Source of the DNA: Salaquimonas sp.
GTDB lineage: Bacteria > Pseudomonadota > Alphaproteobacteria > Rhizobiales > Rhizobiaceae
Reading direction: 5' to 3'
DNA: 64,000 nt
NCBI GenBank assembly: GCA_028289365.1
Contig: JANQQM010000076.1
Span: forward strand, 1-64,000
In this document: positions 46,194 through 55,226 of the stretch, one piece after another
Layout of the letters: every line of letters begins with the position of its first letter
How positions within the stretch are numbered: position 1 is the first letter of the stretch
Made by a program: the position numbers and the translations under genes
Notes under the pieces: model-generated
Database searches by the model: none
What the model saw: the letters and a program-made list of their open reading frames with translations, nothing else
What the model was told of the DNA's origin: nothing

Positions 46194-46856
46194 TCAACTC
46201 CTGGCGCTGTCATGCCAGACAGGCACATAACCGGCTTCAAGTGCTGCGATCGTGGATTTGGGTGTGACGAGAAAGAATGGTTCGTTGTGGGATTTTTCGA
46301 TCAGCGTTCCCAATTCAATACCCCGGCCATAGCCGGAAAAGTGCCAGGGCAAGAGCTTTCCAGATCTCAGCGCATAGAATGTTCCGTCCTGCTTCAACAT
46401 GGTTCCGTCAGGCAGTTGCAGGAATACATCGGCCTCAATCGATCTTGGCGCCAATTTCGCGCTCAACCGCCTTTCACGATGCAGGATCTTGTCCATGGAC
46501 GGTGCGCGGCCATCGCAATCCTCGTTCCCGCTTGCAAAGGCAGCGCTGAAGGCAGTGGCGTCCTTCCGTCTGCAGAAGAAGCAGGGCCGATGGCCTGCGG
46601 CCAGTGCGGTCACTTCATCGAGAAAGAAGAGTTCGCTCCAACCTGCTTTGCCTGGACCATTTTGATATCCCCAGACATCGCGTCTTCTTCCTTTCCACTC
46701 GCAGGTGCAGGTAATCCAGGCATGGGTCGTCCAGCGCTTACCGTTTCCGGTTTTTGTAACGGGATCATGGATCACGCCACGATTGCCGGTGAACATGCCC
46801 CGGTCGGTACCCGCATGCAGCGTTCCGTCAGGCGCGACGCGATTTTCGAGCGGCAT
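46194..46856 (-). CDS. Conserved hypothetical protein with a cysteine pair
   Basis: About 220 residues from ATG 46856 (AAGG 9 bases upstream). Notable segments are [47 protein letters not shown] and [10 protein letters not shown]. The C-x-x-C in RPCFFCRR with the earlier CTC could bind metal. I recall similar proteins annotated as hypothetical across Alphaproteobacteria, but no family name. It overlaps the end of lutC by 29 bases on the same strand, so the two are likely cotranscribed. No function is claimed. Confidence 0.72.
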   Translation of the reverse strand: MPLENRVAPDGTLHAGTDRGMFTGNRGVIHDPVTKTGNGKRWTTHAWITCTCEWKGRRRDVWGYQNGPGKAGWSELFFLDEVTALAAGHRPCFFCRRKDATAFSAAFASGNEDCDGRAPSMDKILHRERRLSAKLAPRSIEADVFLQLPDGTMLKQDGTFYALRSGKLLPWHFSGYGRGIELGTLIEKSHNEPFFLVTPKSTIAALEAGYVPVWHDSARS

Positions 46857-47529
46857 TAGTTGCGCCTTTGACAACGATGATGTGCAGCCTGACGGGGCCA
46901 TGCGCTCCCATGATCAGGGTCTGCTCAATATCACCGGATCGCGATGGGCCGGTTATCATATTGACGGTTCTCGGCATCTTGCCGTTCTTGTATCTGCGTC
47001 GCAGCCGTTGCCACACGGTCTCATGGTCATTCTCGATGTCCTTGGCATCCACCACCACGATGTGATTTTCAGGCAGAAAGTTTATAGTAGTCGGGTTTTG
47101 CGCTCCCGACGTCAGCACAAGCGTTCCCGATTCACTGATCCCCGCAAATCCATGGCTTAGTCCCACCAGGTCGGATCCGTCACTGGGACCGGTTTTTATG
47201 TCCGGACCACCCCGTCTCGGCCACTTGATCTTTTTCAGCCGGGCATCCGAGCCCTGGCAGATGGTTTGCGGAAGATTATGATCGCGGAGCCATTTCGAGA
47301 TAGCCTGTGCTTCATCGCCGGCGGAAACGATATCCACACTGGCCGCAGCCAGTTTTGCCTTCTCGGCGAATTTCTTTGTTTTCTGTGCGAGGGTTCTGGG
47401 TCCCTCCGGCAATACTCCGGCGGGATGTTCTGAAATCCGAGCCTCGACATCCTTGCGCCGTTGTGCAGCACTTTTTCTGCCCTTGGTCGCCTTTCTGATA
47501 CTGGCGAGAATATCGGCCTTGCTGCTCAT
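46828..47529 (-). CDS. lutC: Lactate utilization protein C (LUD domain)
   Basis: A 233-residue LUD-domain subunit of the LutABC L-lactate oxidising complex. Typical segments are GLSHGFAGISESGTLVLTSG and LPENHIVVVDAKDIE, with PSRSGDIEQTLIMGAHGP near the end. ATG 47529 overlaps the lutB stop in ATGA. The N-terminus has the usual ADILASIRKA helix. It is the last lut gene of the gntR-lutA-lutB-lutC operon. Confidence 0.9.
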   Translation of the reverse strand: MSSKADILASIRKATKGRKSAAQRRKDVEARISEHPAGVLPEGPRTLAQKTKKFAEKAKLAAASVDIVSAGDEAQAISKWLRDHNLPQTICQGSDARLKKIKWPRRGGPDIKTGPSDGSDLVGLSHGFAGISESGTLVLTSGAQNPTTINFLPENHIVVVDAKDIENDHETVWQRLRRRYKNGKMPRTVNMITGPSRSGDIEQTLIMGAHGPVRLHIIVVKGATNAARKSRRA

Positions 47530-48956
47530 CGCACCTGCTCCGGGCGTTGGCGTTTCCACTGGCTGACAAAAGTGCCGCCCTGCGGAGCGGGAAGGTCCCT
47601 TTCGGCAGTCCAGCTACCGGCCATCAGGAATTTTTTGAAGCGGCCACGCCCGATCGCCAATATTCGCATGCCGGTTGTCACGACATTTGTCGCAAGCCGG
47701 TAAATCGCCGGTCGTTTTGCCATCCAGGCCCATAATTGCAGATACCGCCGCTGACCGCTTGGCATCAAGTGGCGTTCGAATTCGCGTTCCCGCCAGTGCC
47801 GCATCATTTTCGGAAGCGGAATGCGCATCGGGCATACCTCTTCGCAACGGCCGCAGAAAGTTGATGCATTCGGAAGGTGTCCGCCCTTGTCCACGCCGAT
47901 GAGTTGCGGCGTCAGAACGGCTCCCATCGGTCCGGGATAGACCCAACCATAGGCATGCCCGCCAACCGAGTGGTAGACTGGGCAGTGGTTCATGCAGGCA
48001 CCACATCGAATGCATCGCAACATGTCCTGAAACTCGGTCCCCAACATGTTCGAGCGGCCATTGTCCAGCAGAATGACGTGATACTGTTCCGGCCCGTCGA
48101 CATCTGTCTTGCGTTTGGGTCCGGTTGAGAGCGTCGTATAGACACTCATCTCCTGCCCGGTCGCGGACCGTGCAAGAACCCGCAATATCTGGCTCATATC
48201 CTCAAGCGTGGGAACGATCTTCTCGATCGAGGCCATTACGATATGCACCTTTGGCAGGGTCTGGGTCAGGTCGCCATTGCCTTCATTGGTCACGATCACC
48301 GAGGTGCCGGTTTCGGCAACCAGGAAATTTGCGCCGGTAATCCCGACATCGGCAGCGATGAATTTCTCCCGAAGGATACCGCGTGCCTCAAGCAACAGGT
48401 TTTCCGGTTCATCCATCGAACGGTCCGGTGGCAGATGGGTATGGGCCTTTTTGAAATCTTCCGCGACCTGGTCCTTGGTCACATGCACCGCGGGCGCGAT
48501 GATGTGGCTGGGATGTTCGCCGCGCAGCTGGATAATGTATTCACCCAGATCGGTCTCGATCGGAGTAATGCCATTCTTCTCGAGGAACTCGTTGAGCGCG
48601 ATCTCCTCGGTGATCATCGATTTGCCCTTGGTCACCGTCTTGGCATTCACCTTCCGGCAGATATCCAGGACCAGCCCACGTGCCTCGATACTGTCGCGGG
48701 CCCAATGTACGTGGCCGCCCTGGGCAACCACGCGCTCTTCATATGCCTCCAGATAGAGATCAAGATGCTCAAGAGCGTGATTCTTGATGTCCCTTGCATT
48801 GTCCCGAAGCGCTTCAAACTCCGGCAGGTCGGCAATGGACTTCGCCCGCTTGTCGATAAAATTGCCGCGCACATGTTGCAGCGCGCGTTGCAATTGCTTG
48901 TCTTTCAGCGCCTTGCGGGAGTTTTCCTTGAATTCCGGGGAGTGGACTTCAACCAT
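47526..48956 (-). CDS. lutB: Lactate utilization iron-sulfur protein B
   Basis: A 476-residue LUD plus ferredoxin-type subunit. The LUD part spans about 65-300 (GKSMITEEIALNEFL; ETGTSVIVTNEGNGDL). Two clusters follow: Cys315, 318, 321, 325 (CIRCGACMNHCP) and Cys368, 371, 375 with C-P (CGRCEEVCPM). These pass electrons from L-lactate oxidation to the membrane chain. It overlaps lutA by 8 bases and lutC by 4, so the operon is translationally coupled. Confidence 0.93.
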   Translation of the reverse strand: MVEVHSPEFKENSRKALKDKQLQRALQHVRGNFIDKRAKSIADLPEFEALRDNARDIKNHALEHLDLYLEAYEERVVAQGGHVHWARDSIEARGLVLDICRKVNAKTVTKGKSMITEEIALNEFLEKNGITPIETDLGEYIIQLRGEHPSHIIAPAVHVTKDQVAEDFKKAHTHLPPDRSMDEPENLLLEARGILREKFIAADVGITGANFLVAETGTSVIVTNEGNGDLTQTLPKVHIVMASIEKIVPTLEDMSQILRVLARSATGQEMSVYTTLSTGPKRKTDVDGPEQYHVILLDNGRSNMLGTEFQDMLRCIRCGACMNHCPVYHSVGGHAYGWVYPGPMGAVLTPQLIGVDKGGHLPNASTFCGRCEEVCPMRIPLPKMMRHWREREFERHLMPSGQRRYLQLWAWMAKRPAIYRLATNVVTTGMRILAIGRGRFKKFLMAGSWTAERDLPAPQGGTFVSQWKRQRPEQVR

Positions 48957-49746
48957 CGGAACCTCGCAGATCCCGCCTGCTTTCGGCGATGGGTGGCTTG
49001 TCGGTCATGCCGGCAAGGACTTCTGCAACGTGCCGCACATGAACATTGCTTCCCTGCCGCTTCAGCTTCCCGGCCATGTTCAGCAGACAACCCAGGTCGC
49101 CCGCCAGGAGCAGATCCGGCTTTGCGTCTTCTATTGTCGCTGTCTTTTCGGCGACGATCGAATTGGAGATATCGGGATATTTCACCGAGAACGTGCCGCC
49201 GAACCCACAGCAGACATCGGCGTTTTTCATTTCAGAAAGCTTCAGCCCCTTGACCGTCGCCAGCAATTCGCGCGGCTGATCGCGGATGCCGAGTTCGCGT
49301 AATCCCGAACAGGAATCGTGATAGGTCACCACGCCATCATACTGCGCTTCAACCTGCGTGACGTTACAGACTTCGGTCAGAAAGGAGACAAGTTCATAGG
49401 TCTTGCCCGCAAGCGCCTTCGCCCGCTTTTCTAAAGCCTTGTCGCCGGCAAACAGGAGCGGATAGTGCTTCCGGATCATGCCGGCGCAGGAACCGGAAGG
49501 CGCCACGACATAATCGAACTCCTCGAAGGCGGTGATCACCTTTTCGGCGATTTCGCGTGTATCGGCCCTGTCGCCCGAATTATAGGCCGGCTGCCCGCAG
49601 CAGGTCTGGCTGACCGGAACCAGCACCTCGCAGCCGGCATCCTCCAACAGCTTTGCCGCCGCAAACCCTACGCTCGGTCTGAACAGATCCACCAGGCAGG
49701 TTACAAAAAGGCCCACGCGTAATTTTTCATTCATCGGGAAATTCAT
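48949..49746 (-). CDS. lutA: Lactate utilization iron-sulfur protein A
   Basis: A 265-residue protein with two CCG (cysteine-rich) domains: SQTCCGQPAYNSG near 47-59 and NADVCCGFGGTFS near 175-187, plus SGSCAGM and DSCSGLRELG. These bind unusual iron-sulfur clusters in the LutA/GlpC/GlcF group. The start could be ATG 49746 or the ATG four codons later. It follows gntR by 25 bases on the same strand. Confidence 0.91.
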   Translation of the reverse strand: MNFPMNEKLRVGLFVTCLVDLFRPSVGFAAAKLLEDAGCEVLVPVSQTCCGQPAYNSGDRADTREIAEKVITAFEEFDYVVAPSGSCAGMIRKHYPLLFAGDKALEKRAKALAGKTYELVSFLTEVCNVTQVEAQYDGVVTYHDSCSGLRELGIRDQPRELLATVKGLKLSEMKNADVCCGFGGTFSVKYPDISNSIVAEKTATIEDAKPDLLLAGDLGCLLNMAGKLKRQGSNVHVRHVAEVLAGMTDKPPIAESRRDLRGSDG

Positions 49747-49771
49747 TCCTGCTCATTGCTGTCGGATGATG

Positions 49772-50557
49772 TTAGCTGCGCTTGTGGGCACTGGTAAGGT
49801 ATTTTGCAAGTCGTAATTCGGAAACTTTTTCTCGATCCTGCCGCAGTTCCAGTTCCCGCGTTGCAGCGATGACGTAATCAAGATGATCGCTTGCTGCTTG
49901 TGCAGCTGCATCGGGATCGCGTCTTGCTATCGCATCGTAAATTGCCTGATGTTGCTCGAAGAGATTTCGCCGCCCGCTTGGCGTTTGATAAAGGCGCATA
50001 CGATTCTGGAAAACACCCTCCGACAATAACTGATAGCAGGAACGCAACGTATGCAGCAGCACAAGATTATGCGCCATTTCACCGATCATCGAATGAAATT
50101 CGATATCAACTTGCGCCTCCTGTTCAAAATCGTCAGCCTTGTAGGCGGCCTCCATTCGCCGCATCAATCCGTCGAGCAGTTCAAGATCGGAATCGGTTGC
50201 TCTTTGTGCGGCAAACCGCGCGGCAACGGCCTCGATCTCCCGTCGATACTCCAGATAGTCCTGCGTGGCATTCAGATGGGAACCGAGCAGCGAACTGATC
50301 TGCGGGGAAAATACCGTGCCGATGACATTGGCAACAAAGGTCCCGCCGCCATGCCGGCTTTCCAGGATTCCCATGTCTTCGAGTTTCTTGATGGCATCGC
50401 GGACTGTCGGCCGGGAGACGCCGGTCTCCTGCGCAAGTTCGCGTTCACCCGGTAACCGGTCGCCGCTGCGAAGCACGCCCTGCAAGATCAGCGCCTCTAT
50501 CTGATGGGCAACTTCATCTGCGCTGCGGGCGTGATCGATTGGCTGGAATACGGTCAT
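49772..50557 (-). CDS. GntR family regulator, FadR/LldR subfamily
   Basis: A 261-residue regulator: winged helix-turn-helix at about 12-78 (LAQETGVSRPTVRDAIKKLE) and an FCD ligand domain at about 95-235, with metal-ligand residues in QVDIEFHSMIGEMAHN and EQHQAIYDAI. LldR, PdhR and GlcC are its relatives, which sense lactate, pyruvate or glycolate. It heads the leftward lut operon and is divergent from glcD, and two dyads lie in the 185-base gap. It probably controls both arms; which acid it senses is not clear. Confidence 0.9.
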   Translation of the reverse strand: MTVFQPIDHARSADEVAHQIEALILQGVLRSGDRLPGERELAQETGVSRPTVRDAIKKLEDMGILESRHGGGTFVANVIGTVFSPQISSLLGSHLNATQDYLEYRREIEAVAARFAAQRATDSDLELLDGLMRRMEAAYKADDFEQEAQVDIEFHSMIGEMAHNLVLLHTLRSCYQLLSEGVFQNRMRLYQTPSGRRNLFEQHQAIYDAIARRDPDAAAQAASDHLDYVIAATRELELRQDREKVSELRLAKYLTSAHKRS

Positions 50558-50592
50558 TGGCGAAACTTACGCAGCCATTTCCAAGTGGTCAA

Positions 50593-50709
50593 GGTATTTT
50601 ACCAATATCTTGTAACTTCAATAGAATGATCGACGGCCAACCAAATAAATAAGCTGTCAAACAACAGCTATTGCAAACCCGAAACCAAAATGGTAAGAAA
50701 TTATTACCA
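50593..50709. promoter_or_regulatory. Two TGGTAA/TTACCA-type dyads between gntR and glcD
   Basis: GGTA-TTT-TACC at 50593-50603 and TGGTAA-N7-TTACCA at 50691-50709 share the GGTA/TACC half-site. FadR/LldR-type regulators bind short dyads with TGGT/ACCA arms. One lies near each divergent promoter, which would let one GntR protein govern both operons. The link is inferred. Confidence 0.6.
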
Positions 50710-50742
50710 ATTTACGAATGCGCATCGTAAGGGAGGAAGGCC

Positions 50743-52209
50743 TTGTCAACAATTGAGATGCCGGCACCGGATCGCTCCATCATTGAGCGCCGGGGTGAAA
50801 TCATTGCTGCGCTTGCTGAGGCTGCCGGTGAGGAAAATGTCATTTCCGATCCTGCCGAGACCCTTGCCTATGAATGCGATGCGCTCGCCGCCTATCGTTG
50901 TCCGCCGCTGGCGGTCGTTCTCCCGCACACCACCCAGCAGGTTGCCAATATCATGAAGACCTGTAGCAGGCTCGGCGTACCGGTAATCCCCCGCGGATCG
51001 GGAACCTCGCTTTCCGGCGGCGCGCTGCCGACCGCAGATGCTGTTGTTTTGGGTGTCTCGAGACTGAACCGCATCCTCGAAACGAATTACGACAATCGCT
51101 TCATCCGGGTGCAGTCTGGCATGACAAACCTTTCCGTCAGCGATGCCGTTTCTGCAGAGGATTTTTTCTACGCACCCGATCCTTCAAGCCAGTTGGCCTG
51201 CGCGATCGCCGGGAACGTGGCGATGAATTCCGGCGGCGCGCATTGCCTCAAATATGGCGTGACAACAAACAACCTGCTCGGTGTGACCATGGTCACCACG
51301 GCAGGCGAAATTGTTGAGGTTGGCGGTCCCTGGTGTGATCCGGCGGGCTATGATCTGCTTGGCGTGATTTGCGGATCCGAAGGCCAGTTCGGCATTGTGA
51401 CAGAGGCAGTACTGCGGATCTTGAAGAAACCGGAAGGTGCGCGGCCAATATTGCTGGGCTTCAATTCCAGCGAAGTTGCCGGCGCCTGCGTTGCTGATGT
51501 CATCAAGGCGGGCGTGTTGCCGGTCGCGATGGAATTCATGGATGGACCGGCGATCATTGCCTGCGAAAATTTTGCCCAGGCAGGCTATCCGACCGATGTT
51601 GATGCGCTTCTGATTATTGAGGTCGAGGGGTCAGATTCTGAAATCGACGAACAGCTTGCAAAGATCAAGAAGATTGCCAAGCAGCACAAGCCCGAAGTCA
51701 TGCGCGAAAGTGAATCCGCGGTTCAGTCGGACCTGATCTGGAAGGGCCGCAAGGCTGCCTTTGGCGCAATGGGCCAGATCTCCGATTACATGTGCATGGA
51801 CGGCACAATCCCTACTTCCCAACTGCCATTTGTCCTCGGCCGAATGTCGGAGATGGCAAAGAGTTACGGGCTGGCCGTCGCGAATGTCTTCCATGCCGGC
51901 GACGGAAATCTGCACCCGCTGATCCTGTTTGATGCCAACAAGCCCGGTGACCAGGAAAAATGCGAGGCGCTGGGCTACGATATCCTGAAACTGTGCGTGG
52001 AAGTCGGCGGTTGCCTGACCGGCGAACATGGTGTCGGCATTGAAAAGCGTGACCTGATGGATTGCCAATACACAGAAGCCGATATGGAGATGCAGATGCG
52101 GGTCAAGGATGTGTTCGACCCGGCATGGATACTCAACCCGGCCAAGGTATTTCCCATGGAGACAAGCCACTCACGGCGCACGCACAATCAACCTGAAAAG
52201 GCTGCGTGA
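50743..52209 (+). CDS. glcD: Glycolate oxidase subunit GlcD (FAD-linked)
   Basis: A 488-residue FAD oxidoreductase that oxidises glycolate (or D-lactate) to the 2-oxo acid. FAD-binding PCMH segments are RGSGTSLSGGALP and GNVAMNSGGAHCLKYGVTTN; the C-terminal FAD-oxidase part includes FHAGDGNLHPLILFD and GEHGVGIEKRDLM. The start is TTG 50743, with GGGAGG 6 bases upstream. The gene order glcD-glcE-DUF4870-glcF with divergent gntR identifies the three-subunit glycolate oxidase. D-lactate dehydrogenase is the main alternative. Confidence 0.94.
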   Translation: MSTIEMPAPDRSIIERRGEIIAALAEAAGEENVISDPAETLAYECDALAAYRCPPLAVVLPHTTQQVANIMKTCSRLGVPVIPRGSGTSLSGGALPTADAVVLGVSRLNRILETNYDNRFIRVQSGMTNLSVSDAVSAEDFFYAPDPSSQLACAIAGNVAMNSGGAHCLKYGVTTNNLLGVTMVTTAGEIVEVGGPWCDPAGYDLLGVICGSEGQFGIVTEAVLRILKKPEGARPILLGFNSSEVAGACVADVIKAGVLPVAMEFMDGPAIIACENFAQAGYPTDVDALLIIEVEGSDSEIDEQLAKIKKIAKQHKPEVMRESESAVQSDLIWKGRKAAFGAMGQISDYMCMDGTIPTSQLPFVLGRMSEMAKSYGLAVANVFHAGDGNLHPLILFDANKPGDQEKCEALGYDILKLCVEVGGCLTGEHGVGIEKRDLMDCQYTEADMEMQMRVKDVFDPAWILNPAKVFPMETSHSRRTHNQPEKAA

Positions 52210-52211
52210 TC

Positions 52212-53417
52212 ATGGCCAAGTTGGAAACCGCAACCGATGAAGCAATGCTTGCTGAGCAGGTTAGGCAGGCCTTCAAGACCAGGACATCACTTGAAATCAT
52301 GGGTGGTGGAACGAAGCTCACCTTCGGAAGGCCGGTTGAGGCCGAAAATCAGCTATCGGTCGGCGGCTTGAGCGGAATTACTCTTTATGAACCCGCCGCC
52401 CTGACGATTGTTGCAAAAACCGGAACGACACTAAAGGAAATCAATGAGACTTTGGCCGCCGAATGTCAGCAATTACCGTTCGAACCCGCAAACTATGCCG
52501 GTCTGCTGGGGTCGAAGGGAGAGCCGACCATTGGCGGCACCATTGCTTGCGGAATTTCAGGACCACGCCGCATACAGGCAGGCGCAGCCCGCGATTCACT
52601 GATTGGCGTGCGCTTTGTGACCGGCGAGGGTGAGGTCGTGAAAAATGGCGGCAGGGTGATGAAAAACGTCACCGGATATGACCTGGTGAAACTAATGTGT
52701 GGTTCGCATGGCACGCTTGGCGTTTTGACGGAGCTTTCTTTCAAGGTTCTGCCAAATCCCGAAACGACAGCAGTTTTGCTGCTGACCGGCCTTTCGGACG
52801 AGGCAGCCATCAATGCATTGTCGGCGGCATTGACGTCTTCCTACGATGTGACCGGCGCCGCCCATACGTCTAGGGGGTTGGATGGCGAACCGGTGACCAT
52901 GGTTCGTATTCAGGGTTTCAGGAAATCGGTGAAATACCGGTCCGAGAAACTGCGTGAGGTTTTGGCACAATTCGGTCCGGCCGATATCGAGACGTCTGCC
53001 CGTACCAAGGCAGGCTGGAAATGGGTGCGCGATGTCGAAGGCTTTGCGAAAGAAAAGGGTGCCGTCTGGCGGATATCCTGCAAACCTACCGATGGACCGA
53101 AGATTGTCGCCGACCTGCAATCGCTGGACATCTCGAATGTGCTTTATGATTGGGGTGGTGGCTTGATCTGGCTGGCTGTGCCGGAGGCCGGTGATTGCGG
53201 CGCTTCCGAAATCCGGCGCGCTGTTTCGAATCATGGTGGCTATGCAACATTGGTTCGTGCCTCGGTCGAGACGCGAAGGAAGATACCGGTCTTCCATCCG
53301 CAAGCACCGGCACTGGAAAAGATTTCCAGAGACCTTAGGCAGAAATTCGATCCGGCCGGAATTCTAAATCCCGGCCGCATGGCGCCGGCAGAAGCGCTCG
53401 AACTGGAGGAGAGTTAA
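52212..53417 (+). CDS. glcE: Glycolate oxidase subunit GlcE (FAD-binding)
   Basis: About 401 residues, the second FAD-binding subunit of glycolate oxidase. It has the PCMH FAD domain (MGGGTKLTFGRP; EPTIGGTIACGISGPRRIQAG; KNVTGYDLVKLMCGSHGTLG) and a short C-terminal part ending FDPAGILNPGRM. The start is ATG 52212 or the GTG at 52206 that overlaps the glcD stop. It lies between glcD and the small membrane gene, one operon. Confidence 0.92.
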   Translation: MAKLETATDEAMLAEQVRQAFKTRTSLEIMGGGTKLTFGRPVEAENQLSVGGLSGITLYEPAALTIVAKTGTTLKEINETLAAECQQLPFEPANYAGLLGSKGEPTIGGTIACGISGPRRIQAGAARDSLIGVRFVTGEGEVVKNGGRVMKNVTGYDLVKLMCGSHGTLGVLTELSFKVLPNPETTAVLLLTGLSDEAAINALSAALTSSYDVTGAAHTSRGLDGEPVTMVRIQGFRKSVKYRSEKLREVLAQFGPADIETSARTKAGWKWVRDVEGFAKEKGAVWRISCKPTDGPKIVADLQSLDISNVLYDWGGGLIWLAVPEAGDCGASEIRRAVSNHGGYATLVRASVETRRKIPVFHPQAPALEKISRDLRQKFDPAGILNPGRMAPAEALELEES

Positions 53418-53780
53418 ATGAACGAACCCGAACCAGTATCCGGCAAATGGCTGGAACCCGGCACCAACAACGCGCAACTGGTCTACATCCTTTATTTTGT
53501 CAGCTTTGCGATCGGCATTACGGTCTTGGTGGGCCTCATCATGGCCTATCTCAATCGCGGAAGAGCCGGTGAAAACATTGACACCCACTACACCTGGCTG
53601 ATCCGGACATTCTGGATCGGGCTGCTCTATGGCGCGATATCATTTGTGCTGGCCTTCGTGCTGATTGGCTTCCTCATGATGTTGGCAGTTGTTGTCTGGA
53701 TCGTCATTCGCTTGGTAAAGGGTCTGCAATTGCTTGGACGCGGAGAGCCCATTCCCGATACCCAGACTTGGTTATTTTGA
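53418..53780 (+). CDS. DUF4870-type small membrane protein in the glc operon
   Basis: A 120-residue protein with three hydrophobic segments (about 22-43, 62-80 and 82-98) and the conserved HYTWLIRTFWIGLLYG stretch of the DUF4870 family. The ATG directly follows the glcE stop and GAGGAGAG lies just upstream. Its place between glcE and glcF is unusual. It might anchor the soluble GlcDEF complex to the membrane, but that is inference from position; family function is unknown. Confidence 0.85.
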   Translation: MNEPEPVSGKWLEPGTNNAQLVYILYFVSFAIGITVLVGLIMAYLNRGRAGENIDTHYTWLIRTFWIGLLYGAISFVLAFVLIGFLMMLAVVVWIVIRLVKGLQLLGRGEPIPDTQTWLF

Positions 53781-53801
53781 TCGCGAGGGAAAGCGCCCGA
53801 G

Positions 53802-55139
53802 ATGCAGACTGTTTTTACTCCTGAGCAGCTTAAGGATCCGGCAACTGCCAATTCCGAAAAGATATTGCGCAAATGCGTGCATTGCGGATTCTGCACCGCC
53901 ACCTGTCCGACCTATCTGACCCTGGGCGATGAACTCGATTCGCCCCGCGGGCGCATTTACCTGATCAAGGACATGCTCGAAAACGACAAGCCCGCCGACA
54001 GTCGTGTCGTAAAGCATATTGACCGCTGCCTTTCCTGCCTTGCCTGCATGACGACCTGCCCGTCGGGCGTAAACTACATGCATCTGGTCGATCATGCCCG
54101 CGCCTATATCGAACAGACTTACAAGCGCCCGCTCCTGGACCGGATCTACCGGCAAATGCTTGCCATGGTGCTTCCCCATCCGGGGCGGTTTCGCACTGCC
54201 CTGACTGCCGCACGGCTTGCAAGACCCTTTGCCGGTCTGCTCGGTACCCTGCCGGGAACGGGCCCGATGCAGGCAATGCTTGAACTAGCGCCTGGTAAAT
54301 TGCCCAAGGCAACCGGAGGCGCCGATCCCGGAACCCATCAACCTTCCGGAGACAGGCACGGCCGGGTCGCGATCCTGTCGGGTTGTGCTCAAAAGGTTCT
54401 GAATCCGCGGATAAATGAAGCAACGGTAGAGCTCTTGACGAGCCTCGGTATCGAGACGGTAATTCCGCCCGATGAAGGCTGCTGCGGCGCTCTGGTTCAT
54501 CATATGGGCCGCGAAAGGGATGCCTTGCAGGCAGCACGCAAAAACGTTGATGCCTGGTACCGCCAGATCGAGGCAGGCGGGCTGGATGCAATTATCATCA
54601 CGACATCGGGTTGTGGAACCACGATCAAAGATTACGGGCACATGCTTCGACTTGATCCTGCCTATGCCGAGAAAGCCGCGCGAATTTCTGAATTGGCCAA
54701 GGACATCACCGAATACCTGGTGACGCTGGATCTGCCGAAGAACGAGGTGGGCGCCGGCATCCGCCTGGCCTATCATTCGGCCTGTTCGATGCAACATGGT
54801 CAGAAAATCAAGGACCAGCCAAAGCGGCTTTTGTCGAATATCGGATTTACCGTTCTCGATGTGCCGGAGGGTCATCTGTGCTGCGGGTCAGCCGGTACCT
54901 ACAACATCATGCAGCCGGAAATCGCAGGGAAGCTGAAGGCGCGCAAGGTCGCCAATATCGAACGCATCAAACCGGACCTGATTGCAACCGGGAATATCGG
55001 CTGCATGACCCAGATCGGTTCTGCCATGGAAACGCCGATTCTTCACACGGTGGAATTATTGAACTGGGCCTATGGCGGCACCAAACCTGAAGCGGTTCCT
55101 GAGCCGCGGAAAAAAGAGTCTCTGGTAGCCGCGCAGTAG
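53802..55139 (+). CDS. glcF: Glycolate oxidase iron-sulfur subunit GlcF
   Basis: A 445-residue electron-transfer subunit. Two ferredoxin-type clusters: Cys25, 28, 31, 35 (CVHCGFCTATCP) and Cys76, 79, 82, 86 (CLSCLACMTTCP). Two CCG domains follow (DEGCCGALVHHMG; GHLCCGSAGTYN), as in GlpC and LutA. It starts 21 bases after the DUF4870 gene; GAGGGA is upstream. A bidirectional terminator closes the operon. Confidence 0.95.
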   Translation: MQTVFTPEQLKDPATANSEKILRKCVHCGFCTATCPTYLTLGDELDSPRGRIYLIKDMLENDKPADSRVVKHIDRCLSCLACMTTCPSGVNYMHLVDHARAYIEQTYKRPLLDRIYRQMLAMVLPHPGRFRTALTAARLARPFAGLLGTLPGTGPMQAMLELAPGKLPKATGGADPGTHQPSGDRHGRVAILSGCAQKVLNPRINEATVELLTSLGIETVIPPDEGCCGALVHHMGRERDALQAARKNVDAWYRQIEAGGLDAIIITTSGCGTTIKDYGHMLRLDPAYAEKAARISELAKDITEYLVTLDLPKNEVGAGIRLAYHSACSMQHGQKIKDQPKRLLSNIGFTVLDVPEGHLCCGSAGTYNIMQPEIAGKLKARKVANIERIKPDLIATGNIGCMTQIGSAMETPILHTVELLNWAYGGTKPEAVPEPRKKESLVAAQ

Positions 55140-55163
55140 TCGGCGATATTCACGACAATAAAA

Positions 55164-55186
55164 AAACCCGGCTCAAGGCCGGGTTT
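55164..55186. terminator. Bidirectional terminator between glcF and L,D-transpeptidase
   Basis: AAACCCGGC (55164-55172) and GCCGGGTTT (55178-55186) form a perfect 9-base stem around TCAAG. A run of A precedes and CTTTCT follows, so both convergent transcripts can end here. Confidence 0.88.
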
Positions 55187-55226
55187 CTTTCTATTGGTTG
55201 CTAATATTAAAGGGAGCCTTTTTCAA

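Noticed and set aside
46212-46859. 215-codon frame antisense to the conserved hypothetical gene
   Set aside because: Its translation lacks any family signature, while the minus strand gives a conserved-looking protein with a ribosome site.
48243-49253. 336-codon frame antisense to lutB/lutA
   Set aside because: Shadow of two coupled genes with intact iron-sulfur motifs.
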